Below are positions 10,950 to 20,653 of a DNA stretch of 64,000 nt, piece after piece. The notes below the pieces were generated by a model. It was not told the DNA's origin, ran no database searches, and saw only the letters and a program-made list of their open reading frames with translations. The stretch is from Petrosia ficiformis. Lineage: Eukaryota; Porifera; Demospongiae; Haplosclerida; Petrosiidae. How positions within the stretch are numbered: the stretch's first letter is position 1; each line of letters starts with the position of its first letter. The stretch lies in contig OX345636.1 of assembly GCA_947044365.1 (NCBI GenBank), positions 13,907,309 to 13,971,308 on the forward strand, given 5' to 3'. The translations under genes were made by a program, and so were the position numbers.

Positions 10950-11874
10950 TACACAAATACAAGATATTATTCCAGAGAGTGCTTGTGCCGCCCTATAAAT
11001 ACATGAAGCCCCGCCCTTACACGGCGGCGCCGCATGGACTTACAAACCACCCCCTATACATTTATTCATACACCCTTTACGTTCAGTATATAATATTTAC
11101 GTTTACGTATATAATATTATATATAATTATAATTATATTATATAATAATTATATCAGTGTTGTGGGTGTATAGATATGGACTATTTAGTGTAAACTCCTG
11201 TTAATGCTTTGATTATAGGAAACAGCTATCCTTTGTCAAAGCGGTTCAGTAAACTGAAAGCAGGGGATTTTATGTTATACATTGCATTAGACTACAAGTA
11301 TGCTCAGTTTGTTATATCATGCAAAAAGCTGTTGATGGTTTACACTACTAATATGTTCAATATTTGAGAAAACAACCTGTGAACTAATGTTCTTATTTAA
11401 AACAACAAATCATGCAGTTTTTGCAGTGCATGTAGTGTTACAAACTTGTGTTAATGTATGCTAGTTTGTTTGGTGTATGTTGTTATTATTGCACTGTTAA
11501 AAATGAGGTGTATAATTTTACACTTATCAGTGGTGTATGATCATTCCATGAGGTTGTGTAAACAGCACTTGAGGTTGATGCATTACACCATTGCAGTGCA
11601 AAAAGTCAAATAGTATGGGTATATCACCAATAGACTACAGCAATTAAATTATAGATATAATTATAGCTACACATAACACTTTCATATTCTAATGATTCTA
11701 TAGTTTTGTTTTCACCATATGCATGGTATATGCAGGACCTCAATGAATACTGGTGACCTTTAGAATATTCAATGTACATGCAAAAAAGAGATCCCAAAGG
11801 GCAAAGTCTTCAGCAATCAGCATGATCCTCAGTTGGCTTTAAAATTGCAAGCTTTTCAGAGGTGTGGTCAAGCT
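10950..11874. other. Intergenic, no gene recognised
   Basis: Contains GC-rich sequence near 11010-11035 (CCGCCC and GGCGGCGCCGC), an AT palindrome at 11095-11150, and otherwise anonymous AT-rich sequence up to the retrotransposon tail. Confidence 0.5.
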
Positions 11875-14242
11875 TTTTTATTTATTTATTTATTTATTTA
11901 TAAGACACAATGGTACTCAATAGCTATAGCTAATTTAATGAGTACCTAACGTACATGAAAATTAAATCAATACGATGTGCATATAATTATATTGTATATA
12001 TGTTATACAGTTGATTATATAATTATAGAACAAAGAGTAATGATTATGATGAATTAAAAAATGTTAAAAGTTCTGATTTGAGGGATTTGATGGAGTTGAC
12101 ACATTTGATAGGGGCAGGAAGAGAACTCCAGAGGGAGATAGTACTAGGAAGAAAGGAATGAAAGGTTGAGGAAGAGTGAGTATAGGGAACCTTATAGTTT
12201 AAGGGGTGATAAGTTCGGAGGGAATATGAGGTTCTGGGTTGAAATGTGATGAAGTGACTGGGGATATATGAAGTGACTGGGGATATATAAGAGTTTATAG
12301 ATGACCTTGTATAGGAGAATAAGTTTGGAAGAGATTGGTAATCACAATCCCATTGCTTTGAACATACTTTAAAAGCAAAGAATTGAACACTCTCGAGCTT
12401 TTTAATGACAGTTAGAATAAGGGTCCCAAAGAGAACAGTAAGTGAGATGAGGAAGAACTAAAGACAAGTAGAGTTTGAGAAGAACATGGGGTGAGCAGAG
12501 GTAATTAAACTGACGGAAAAGAAGACCCAAATGTTTTTTAGATTTGGAGCAAATATGATCGATATGAGATGTCCAAGAGAGTTGTGAAGTTAAGATTACA
12601 CCTAAGTATTTGAAGTTCGAAACACATTCAAAAGGAGAATTATGAAGGAATAAGGAAGGAAGAAGAGATAAAAATGAAGAGGATTTACGTGAAATAATCA
12701 TGTACTTGGTTTTGGAAATGTTAATAGTAAGATATCTGGACTTAAGCCAAGAAGACAAGAAGAGATCAATACTGCCTTGAGCCAGTGAGAAGTCAGAGGA
12801 AGATTGAAAAGGGTAAGAAAGAAGAATATCATCAGCATAGAGAGTGAGGGAGATTGAAGAAGGATACGGTAAAGTAGAAATGTCGTTTAGATATAAAATA
12901 AGTAGTAAAGGACTGAGTATGGATCCTTGGGGGACACCAGAGGTAACCATACGCTTAGAGGAGACAGAGCCATCAACTACTACATATTGAGAGCGACATG
13001 CATGTTAGATAGCTTCTAAACCACCTAGTAATGTGGGAAGGTAAATTGTACTTAGAAAGAACATCTAGGAGGGGTTCATGAGGCACTGAGTCAAAAGCTT
13101 TCTGCAGATCAAAGAAAATAGCACAGATAGAAGATCCAGAATCGAGGAGAGAAAACCATAAATTAGTTGTGGTTAGTAAAGCGGATTCAGTTGAAAAGTG
13201 GGGCCTGAAGCCAAACTGACAGGAAGACAAAATGTTATTGGCCTCGCAGAACTTCTGGAGCCAATTAAAAAGATGTCTTTCAAGAAGTTTACTTATAAGA
13301 GGAAAAAGAGAAATAGGTCTGAAGTCGGAGGGTGAAAAAGGAGATGATTTTTTGGGAATGGGTACTATGTTGGAAGTCTTCCATTCGTCAGGGAAAGTTC
13401 CAGACATAATTGAAGAGTTAAAAATCATTGTAAGAGGTTCTGATATAGAAAGAGCTGTATTTTTTAGCAAGGTAGCAGAGATACCATCAGGACCAGAAGA
13501 GGTGCAAGAGGGTAATTGAAAAATGAGATGCTGTATATCAGTAGAAGAACAGAGAAGATCAGGAGGACAGATAGAATAAATAGGAGACAAAGGAATGTTA
13601 GTATTTGACAAAGGAGGAGTAGAAGAGTTGAAGCATCGACAAAAGAAATCATTAAGAAAGTTAGCTTTGGAGGTACGAGTGGAAATAGATAAACCATTAT
13701 GGGTGAAATTGGGTATGATGGGCTTCATTTTAAGTTTGTTAAGAAGGGACCAAAAAGACTTACTACCAGTGGAAGAAAGATGGTTGAAGAAAGCTGCTTT
13801 CAAGAAGCGATGATAAGATAAAGTTTTATTTCTACAGGACCGATAAAAAGACATCAAGAAAGAGGACCTGACTTAACAATCGATGTCTTCTCTTGATGCA
13901 TGCCAGAAGATGATCATTAGACCAGGGGGGAGATTTATAGTGAAAAACTAGCTTAGAGGGAATAGTACGTTTCATAACGTCTAAGAAGATTTCTTTAAAA
14001 ATCAACCACGAGTAATTCACATCATTGTGAGAAAGAAAGGAATAGAGAAAAGAAATAAGTTGGCTGAGTGAAATTGGAGCCTTGTTGTACAGCCAAACTT
14101 TGCGGCTATTGGTTGGACGAGGGTCAGGATCTTTTCGAACTAGAGGCAGAGAAAAAAGGATAGATAAATGATCAGAAGAAGAGATGGGAGGAAGAACACG
14201 TGAAGGGCAAGAAAGATCAGAAGAGACAAACACTAGGTCAAT
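11875..14242 (-). mobile_element. 5'-truncated non-LTR retrotransposon (LINE, Jockey/CR1-like)
   Basis: The element runs on the minus strand and ends in a (TAAA)n tail at about 11901-11875, typical of Jockey/CR1-type LINE 3' ends. Coding sequence begins abruptly inside the endonuclease C-terminus at 14242, directly against the repeat copy at 14243-15014. The 5' UTR, any ORF1 and most of the endonuclease are missing. The 3' UTR lies at about 12400-11902. Confidence 0.85.
12402..14242 (-). pseudogene. LINE endonuclease (C-terminus) and reverse transcriptase, frameshifted
   Basis: Reading minus: endonuclease end (14233-13832; SSDLSCPSRVLPPISSSDHL, with the final SDH motif); then a linker and the RT fingers and palm (13857-12973; GPDGISATLLKN, NIVPIPKK, FRPIS, FFDLQKAFDSVPHEPLLDVL); then RT palm and thumb (12950-12402; GVPQGSILSPLL and the catalytic YADDILL). 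Frame changes occur near 13850 and near 12990, where a short insertion within ACATGCATGT separates the SYLTC block from the CRSQYVVVDGS block. The protein would copy element RNA into DNA at a nicked target. No RNase H domain is seen. The lesions make this copy dead. Confidence 0.9.
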
Positions 14243-15014
14243 GAAGCACCTTTGGTGCGTGGCCTCGCCGCTGTAGCTTAAGGAAAGGTTGCAAATGCAA
14301 CAATTAAATAAATGAGATGCAAGAGAGAAAGTAACAAGCTTAAATTTGAATTTGTTGTTTATAAAAAGTTGAAAGTTGGTCGAAAAAGTTTTTTGTGGCT
14401 AGACTGTATGAGATTATTTCTGATAAATATAAAAACACATGGAAGATGACTCCATCAGCTATACTACTTTGAACTAGTATAATAACTATATTACTTACAG
14501 TCACATTACATAATATACTCTTACAACAAATATTCATTACCTCGTTCATTACCAAAATATCTATGCCACAACTGTCAGTTACTAAAGATAATTATCCTAT
14601 AATGAATTGTACATTGTTACAACTACAATGAGCAAAAGCATTGAACTTACAGTTCAAATATGTAATTTGAAAGTCAAACAAAAGTTCATCAATAATAGCG
14701 ACCAATTCAGAAATGAAGGTATACTGACTTCACGTTTGATCTCACGTGATCACATTGGGTGTGGCTGAGGGTGTGGGTTATTGCAAGTAAATGGCAGAAA
14801 CCAGAGAGATAGAATGTATGAGTCTGTAACTTGCTAAAACAATGTCTGTGGCAAATCTCTTTTCAATGCGATTTTGATAAATTTCTTTCTCTACTCTATC
14901 GAGTCTTTAAATCGACGCTTACATTAAAAAAGTTGGGACAGAATGAATGAATGAATGAATGAATGACAAAATGACAACGAAAGTGCTAAAGACTCGTATG
15001 CGCGGCGAGCCCAA
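14243..15014 (-). repeat. Dispersed repeat, minus-strand copy fused to the LINE
   Basis: Reverse-complement copy of 8591-9690, without that copy's internal ~295-bp duplication. It ends at AAGCACCTTTGGTG exactly where LINE coding sequence starts. It contains (GAAT)n near 14943. The abutment suggests either that the repeat is the 5' module of this LINE family or that the LINE was truncated by integration at its edge. Confidence 0.75.
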
Positions 15015-15989
15015 TAACATACTGCGGGGATAAAAGTACATGCATGGTTTACCATATGCATAATGATTATTATAAATGAATGATAATATAATTATATATA
15101 TATATATATTATATATATATATTATATATATACATTATATAATTATATATATATATATATATGTATTATAAATATTATATAGTTCTATCACACCAACTGA
15201 ATCTTACCCAAATATATATCAAGATCTTAGACTGATGCATGTGTTATATAGTGTATACAGATCTAGTATAGCATAATTATACACTCCATCTGTATTTTGG
15301 GAGTTGGAGGTTGAAATTTTGGGAGGTGGGAGTTGACATTCTGACAGTTGACATTGTGGATATAACTAGCACAATCATAAGGATATCATATTGTTGATAA
15401 TGTAATTGTAAATTATGATTTAAAGTAATTTCAATCACTACAAGGTTTTAAAAATTAGCACAGTTACTGCCTATGAATATTATCAACGAGGTCAGAAGTT
15501 ATCAGAATATAAGGCGATTCTTGGACAATAGCCCCATTGTCACGTGACCAACATCAACTTGGGTGAACTTAGCAATACTCTATGTACAACACATACTTGC
15601 GCATGCACATGTGGCACAGACATCCTGCTTTACCACTGCTTCGAACTATAAATTTAATTTATAGTTCGAACCTGTGGGAAAGCAATTGGCCCTGCAGGGC
15701 CATAAAAAGCTACATAGGGGTAGAAAGATATTTGTAAGTAGGGGGGTGCTCCACAAAATTAGTAACAGGGACACAATAACTAGGGTGTCTGGGGGTCCAC
15801 CCCCGGAAAAATGTTTGAAAAGAGGTGCACTGAGATTGAATTTTGGGCACTCTGGCATAGTTTTGGGTCATCATTGTTAACATCATATGACTGTTAATGA
15901 TTAATGGTTTAATCAATGCTGCTTTCATTTAAGTAATGTATAAGAAAAGTAGGGATGCTGCAGCACACGTAGTACCCCTGTGATAAATC
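15015..15989. other. AT-rich intergenic region with a repeat scrap
   Basis: (AT)n-rich tract at about 15083-15170. The short palindrome TTCGAACTATAAATTTA lies near 15641-15670, followed by a reverse copy of the GGCCC/GGTTCGAAC module also present at 55802 and 56296. No gene was recognised. Confidence 0.5.
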
Positions 15990-16445
15990 TTAGTCTGGGT
16001 ACCCGCCCCTTCGCTTGAGAAGGAAGAGTCTCGCTCAAGCCAGCATCCACGTTTGTGCAGGAATTTAATGTCTTTGAACAAGATCAGCAAGTCAGCAACT
16101 AGTTTAGTCTGAAAACATTCAGTATGAAGTAACGCTAACACATTTTTCCATCCTTTGCTCAACAGCATTTCTTGAATACCAACTGATATCAACCTTCAAT
16201 GACAGATCTTTTTGTCTGTGGTACTGTATCACACAAACTATACGCAGCCAGTAAACACCTTCTAACAGCATCCTCTTACCATGATAGCAACTAGAGGACT
16301 CACAACCAAAAAAACGAATCACTCCATTGAAGGTATAAGGCAACACATACTGTTTCCAAAACCTGTTGGTAGGATAGCAAAAACATCTTTCCCTTCCAAA
16401 GACACTCAAGGAAACCCGAAACCGCCCTGGTTTTAGCCGACTCAA
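15990..16445 (-). pseudogene. RecQ-like DNA helicase fragment, decayed
   Basis: On the minus strand three frames together show a RecQ-like order: GKDVFAILPTGFGNSMCC (Walker A, with Asn where Lys is expected), then SPLVAIM (motif Ia), then the block VGIQEMLLSKGWKNVLALL, which resembles the stretch before the DEAH box. The DEAH motif is not recoverable. RecQ helicases unwind DNA using ATP; without the Walker lysine and an open frame this piece cannot. It is a different lineage from the fragment at 19551-19745. The flanks (TAGTCTGGGTACCC near 15992) resemble the TAGTCTCG elements, but no matching opposite end was found. Confidence 0.65.
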
Positions 16446-16690
16446 TCAAACAGTCAACGATTTTAATAATTAATTAATTAAAACAGATGTAGCATGATCG
16501 GAATGTGATCGTCAAGTAATTTGATTGGCTCCAACAGATTTTATATATATGAGCCAGACCTTTCCGGTTGCTAGCCTGAGACCACGCCCTATCCCGCATG
16601 CAAAATTGCGGTTAAAAAGTTTGTGTATGAAACAAACAATACTTTTGCTACATGGAATACACATATAAATTTGAAAAAAATTTATAGGCA

Positions 16691-17213
16691 TTAAGGTTGT
16701 AGTCTTTTCCGTGGGCGGATGCTACTCCAATCAGTTTCTAGTCTTGCCAGCTTTTTGCTGCATACAATCTGGTTATCTTTTGGAAGCCACACCCACCCGG
16801 GGGTATAATTATTGGGCCTAAATGTTTTCATTGATAGTTTATTTTCAGAAACAAAGCTCAACAGGGTAACTGTAGTTGCTCTCTGAGAAAGATCGGAGTT
16901 TGATAGTGCCTAGAAAGATAGATTTTATGGTTTCACTGAAAAGCTACAGAATTCAGCTTTCTTCAGCCTCTTGTAACTATAAAAGTAAAATGAATTTGCA
17001 GAAAACGGCTTCGTAACTTTTCTCAAAATACATTGTACTTGGTGCACGCCATGTATGGTGGGCGTGGCTTTCGTGGTTTTGTACTTATGTTATTTGGAAA
17101 TATGAAGATTTTAACCATGTTTCTTCAATTACAGGACAATATAAAGCTGATCAGAAGATATGATTTTGAAACTGATTGGAGTCGCATCCGCCCACTCCCT
17201 AGTACCACCTTAG
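16691..17213 (-). repeat. TTAA-flanked repeat, copy 1 (reverse orientation)
   Basis: It starts TTAAGGTTGTAGTC and ends CTAGTACCACCTTA. The termini are imperfect inverted repeats sharing GGGCGGATGC and ACTCCAATCA. The same family lies at 36851-37415 and 54818-55439, each bounded by TTAA, the target of piggyBac-type and Kolobok-type elements. Frames in it starting MYLVHAM recur only because the nucleotide sequence is conserved. Confidence 0.75.
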
Positions 17214-18180
17214 GTGGTACTAGGGAGTGGGTGAATCCAATCAGTTTCAAAATAGAATATTATATAATATGACTCTAACCTGGTGTAATAACAACCTTCA
17301 TATCTTCTGATCATCTTTATATTTGTCTGTAAGAGTGAGAGTGTTGGAAAAATCTCCATTTTTGCAATCGCAATAAGTACAAAACCAAGAAAGCCACGCC
17401 CACCAATCATGGCGTGCACCAAGTACAATGCATTTTAAGTAGTGTTGTTCTAGTTCTATTTATTTTAAAAGTTCCAGTTCTAGTTTTGGAACTTTTTTGT
17501 TGTTGTTTATAGTTCCAGTTATAGTTCCAGAACCTTTATTTGGATAATTTTAGTTCTTGTTATAGTTCCGGAACCTTTATTTTGATTATTTTAGTTCCAG
17601 TTATAGTTCCAGAACCTTTATTTTGATAATTTTAGTTCTAGTTACAGTTCTGTCTTATTGTCTTAATACTAGTTCCATGGTGCCAGTTGTTGGTACTCAT
17701 CAGCTGTGCACGATATCATTATCAAAACAAGTGCCCTTCCAACTTCAAAGAAAATGTTATATTACTGGCATTTCTGATACTGTATTAATTAATTAAAGTT
17801 CTATTGGAAAAATGTAGTTCTAGTACCAATTCTAGTTCTTAACAAAATATATTTTTAGTTCTAGTACCAATTCTAGTTCTTAACAAAATATATTTTTAGT
17901 TCTAGTACCAACTCCAGTTCTTAATTAACTTAAAAAAATATTTTTTTAGTTCTAGTACCAATTCTAGTTCTTGGTACTAGAACTAAAATAAAAAGGCCAG
18001 AACTAAAATTATATTAGTTCTAGTACCCAAGAACTAGAACAACACTAATTTTAAGAAAACAAATAGAGCCGTTTTCTGAAAATTCATTTTACTTTTATAG
18101 TTCCAAGAGGCTGAAGAAAGCTGAATTCTGTAGCTTTTCAGTGAAACCATAAAATTTACCTTTCTAGGCACTTGCAATTG
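17208..18180 (+). repeat. TTAA repeat, copy 2, head-to-head with copy 1 and interrupted
   Basis: It starts GGTGGTACTAGGGAGTGGG directly against copy 1, giving a palindromic junction (ACCACCTTAGGTGGT) at about 17204-17218. It is interrupted by the hAT-like MITE at 17440-18047 and resumes at AATAGAGCCGTTTTCTG. It breaks off near 18165 into other repeat sequence (GAAATGTATGGGCGGCCATT), which also occurs inverted near 28670. Confidence 0.7.
17440..18047. mobile_element. hAT-like MITE made of AGTTCTAGT-type arrays
   Basis: Terminal inverted repeats TAGTGTTGTTCTAGTTCT are found at both ends, with the 8-bp direct repeat ATTTTAAG at 17432-17439 and 18048-18055. An 8-bp duplication with TA(G)TG ends is characteristic of hAT elements. 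The interior is almost entirely tandem variants of TAGTTCTAGTACCAATTC and TTATAGTTCCAGAACC. No transposase is present. It is inserted in TTAA repeat copy 2. Confidence 0.85.
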
Positions 18181-18209
18181 AAATGTATGGGCGGCCATTT
18201 TTTCCCCGA

Positions 18210-19390
18210 TAGTCTCGTCCCCAGCCGCACCCCCTCGAAACTCGGGAGAGCGTCTGGCAACAGTGGCCAATATTTTGGGGCAGGATGACGTTGTAGTCAC
18301 AAGGTAATCATGTGATTGACTGATTGGCGGTATTACGAAAGTGGCAGCTGATTGTTGTGTGTGTGTATCTGCTGTAGCTGCTGGCTCAGGAAGACGCATA
18401 TTGTATCCTATCACAGCATCTTCTGTTCGTTGTTACAGGACTCTTATTACTTTAGGTGTTAGTTCTTCTCTTCTTCGTTCATCTGTTGGAGTGGTATACA
18501 GTTGTAAGCAATGTTATTCAATATTGGACAAGATATCTAAAAGTAGAGAGGCTTTATTCTTGTTGACTGAGGAAATCAATAAAATGCTTCGTGGAATATA
18601 TTCTGACAACTTTGGTAGTGTTCATGATGCTACTACACAAACAGACAAAAGTGAAGAAAATGTGCGACAAGTTTGATGCTTCTGTGGAATTACACCCAGA
18701 ATCATGTCATCATACAAGAAAATCATCCCAAGGCAATCAAAAAAAAAAATCTTAGAATTAATTGAGATTTCCCCATTTCTCTACACACCAGGTAGAGCTC
18801 TCAAATCTAGTAAAGTTTTGAACCCAAACATAGCATCACAAACTGATCCTGATGCTTTAGTATCATGGTTGAATACTCAGAAGGCAAAACTCAACAATAT
18901 TATATATACAGTTTAATAAATGGAAGTATTTCAAAGTGTAATTCAAAAAATTGTAAACAATGGGAACAAACTTTGATGAAACAATTAACAAGACATTGAT
19001 AAGATGAACAATCACAATATTTATTAATTATATTATCAGTATGATGTGAGTGGACAACTCCTATGTCAAGCAAATGTAATGGGGATATAACTTTGTTATA
19101 ATTAGCACATTCCATTTGCTCTACAAAACCTAACTTTCCACATGATTCCCTAATAACATATTCAACTACAGAAGTAGAAAGAAGTTGCAGATTAAATATT
19201 ACACTATCTTCCATGTTTTTGTCAGTAAATCACATGACATCTCGTGATAAATATGGTGTTAATTGAGCTATCTGCAATGTGATTGGTATTCCAGCATTCC
19301 AGAATGCAACGTCATCCTGCCCCAAAATATTGGCCACTGTTGCCAGACGCTCTCCCGAGTTTCGAGGGGGCGCGGCTGGGGACGAAACTA
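18210..19390. mobile_element. TAGTCTCG-family element A
   Basis: Long inverted ends: 18210-18295 (TAGTCTCGTCCCCAGCCGC) and its complement at about 19306-19390 (ending GCTGGGGACGAAACTA), similar over ~80 bp including CCAATATTTTGGGGCAGGATGACG. A clear target duplication is not visible. The flanks continue a sequence seen uninterrupted near 30765, which places the insertion between TTTTTCC and CCATCCC. It carries an unrecognised coding block. Confidence 0.75.
18341..18916 (+). pseudogene. Unrecognised gene fragment carried by element A
   Basis: A frame from 18341 (GTG; no upstream ATG) encodes about 111 residues with CVCVSA near the start, YSCKQCYSILDKI, a helical stretch and DATTQTDKSEEN. An overlapping frame continues it (MCDKFDASVELHPESCHH, from about 18659) to a poly-A run at 18741-18750. 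After this the third frame carries LELIEISPFLYTPGRALKSS and ASQTDPDALVSWLNTQKAKL to 18916. The shifts at 18676 and at the poly-A run suggest a decayed gene or uncalled splicing. CxxC spacing hints at a zinc-binding N-terminus. I do not recognise the family. Confidence 0.45.
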
Positions 19391-19432
19391 CCATCCCTAC
19401 ATGTACTACAGTACTCTCTGATTATAGTCTAT

Positions 19433-20420
19433 TAGTCTCGTCCCCAGCCGCCCACGCCCTTAACAAGCGAGAGGGCGTCTGGCACACTAAGTCTTGGCGG
19501 GAAATTGATGGCAAATTATACGTGTGACGTACATAAACGCAATACTAAGCATGGCTGCAGATGTTAGTTCGGCGATAATGCAGTCTTTCCAGCACCTTGG
19601 GTACCTACCTACTGAAGATCAGTTTAATATTGTCAAAGAATTTCTTGCTGGGCGAGATGTGTTCGTTTCTTTGCCCACAGCCCATGGGAAGTCTCTGTGT
19701 TATGCCTGTTTCCCTCTTTCTTTCGATTTCCTTAATAAAGAACCGCCTTGCTCTAGAGATACTGGACACTTAATACAGTTAATTATGGATAATATTTTCT
19801 CTCTAACAGAAAATGATATTTGTAATTATGGATTACCGCTTGAACATGCAACTGCAATACATCACATAATACAAACCTTTATTAATAAGTAAATAATTAT
19901 TAACTACATGATAATATATTTGAAGTTTTGTTTACACTTTATGATTATATAAATTTGTGACAGTTGAGTGTCACTCTCATATTCTGTCAGTGATTCTGTG
20001 TCACGGTCAAGAATGATTCCTACTTTAGCGTCAGACAGACCATACATATACCCTTGCATCTAGATTAGAATTGCAGTTAACTAGATATAAACTAAGTGCT
20101 AAACAACACTAACTTGGACACAAGCTCTTGCATAGCTTTAAAACACTTGAAGTGGCATTTTCTAGCTTCCTGTAGCATGGCTTACAAACATGGCATGTAT
20201 CAAGGCTACGGGATCAGGTACACAAACAAACTATCTTAAGAAATCCATTCCATTTTCACTACTTCCCAGATTTCTCCATTCTTCAGCACTCTTCAGAAAA
20301 CGATCATAAATTAAACAAACAGTTATTCGCCATGTTAAAGTCGACATCACACATTACGTCACGGAATACTGTGATTTGATTGGAGAGACGTTAAGGGCGT
20401 GGCGGGTGGGGATGAGACTA
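19433..20420. mobile_element. TAGTCTCG-family element B carrying a RecQ fragment
   Basis: Left end TAGTCTCGTCCCCAGCCGCC; right end, complemented, TAGTCTCATCCCCACCCGCC. Both continue CACGCCCTTAAC. The flanking nonamers ATAGTCTAT and CAAGTCTAT match at 7 of 9 positions, a plausible old 9-bp target duplication as in the relatives at 46577 and 59625. The interior contains a helicase exon and ~500 bp of non-coding sequence. Confidence 0.7.
19551..19745 (+). pseudogene. RecQ-like helicase N-terminal fragment inside element B
   Basis: From ATG 19551 the frame reads MAADVSSAIMQSFQHLGY, then a Q-motif-like TEDQFNIVKEFLAGRDVFVS, Walker A as LPTAHGKSLCYACFPLSFDF, and stops resembling a helicase after about LNKEPPCS. 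The Lys-Ser of Walker A is kept (PTAHGKS). Everything downstream (Ia, DEAH, helicase C-lobe) is absent, and the frame runs into AT-rich sequence. The truncated piece cannot unwind DNA. It is best explained as a captured first exon. Confidence 0.7.
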
Positions 20421-20514
20421 CAAGTCTATGGGCTATCATATTTCTCCAAGTTCAGCACATTCTAATCTATTATATCAGTAAACTTAGCTAGTGTGGTAAT
20501 ATTTTTTGGATACA

Positions 20515-20569
20515 ATGGGAAGTATAGTTTCAAAAAGCTCTGTCGTTGTGTATGAGACAATAGATTCTG
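20515..20569 (+). CDS. First exon with N-myristoylation-like start MGSIVSKSS
   Basis: ATG at 20515; Gly2 with Ser6 and Lys7 fits an N-myristoylation signal. It ends G|GTAATG in phase 1, directly before the (GT)n run. It is followed by the phase-1 exon 20756-20872 (DGFVGRAFQTDNSQ... to ITEAG). Confidence 0.5.
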
Positions 20570-20572
20570 GTA

Positions 20573-20653
<81 letters not shown>

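Noticed and set aside
10733..11173. 146-aa plus-strand frame
   Set aside because: First half is antisense to the integrase N-terminus; second half is low-complexity I/Y-rich AT DNA.
13232..13813. Plus-strand frames across the LINE
   Set aside because: Antisense of the reverse transcriptase on the minus strand.
17033..17428. Recurrent frames starting MYLVHAM...GGRGF (also 36810-37076 and 54795-55043)
   Set aside because: They recur because the TTAA repeat is conserved as DNA; no codon-type conservation or complete gene.
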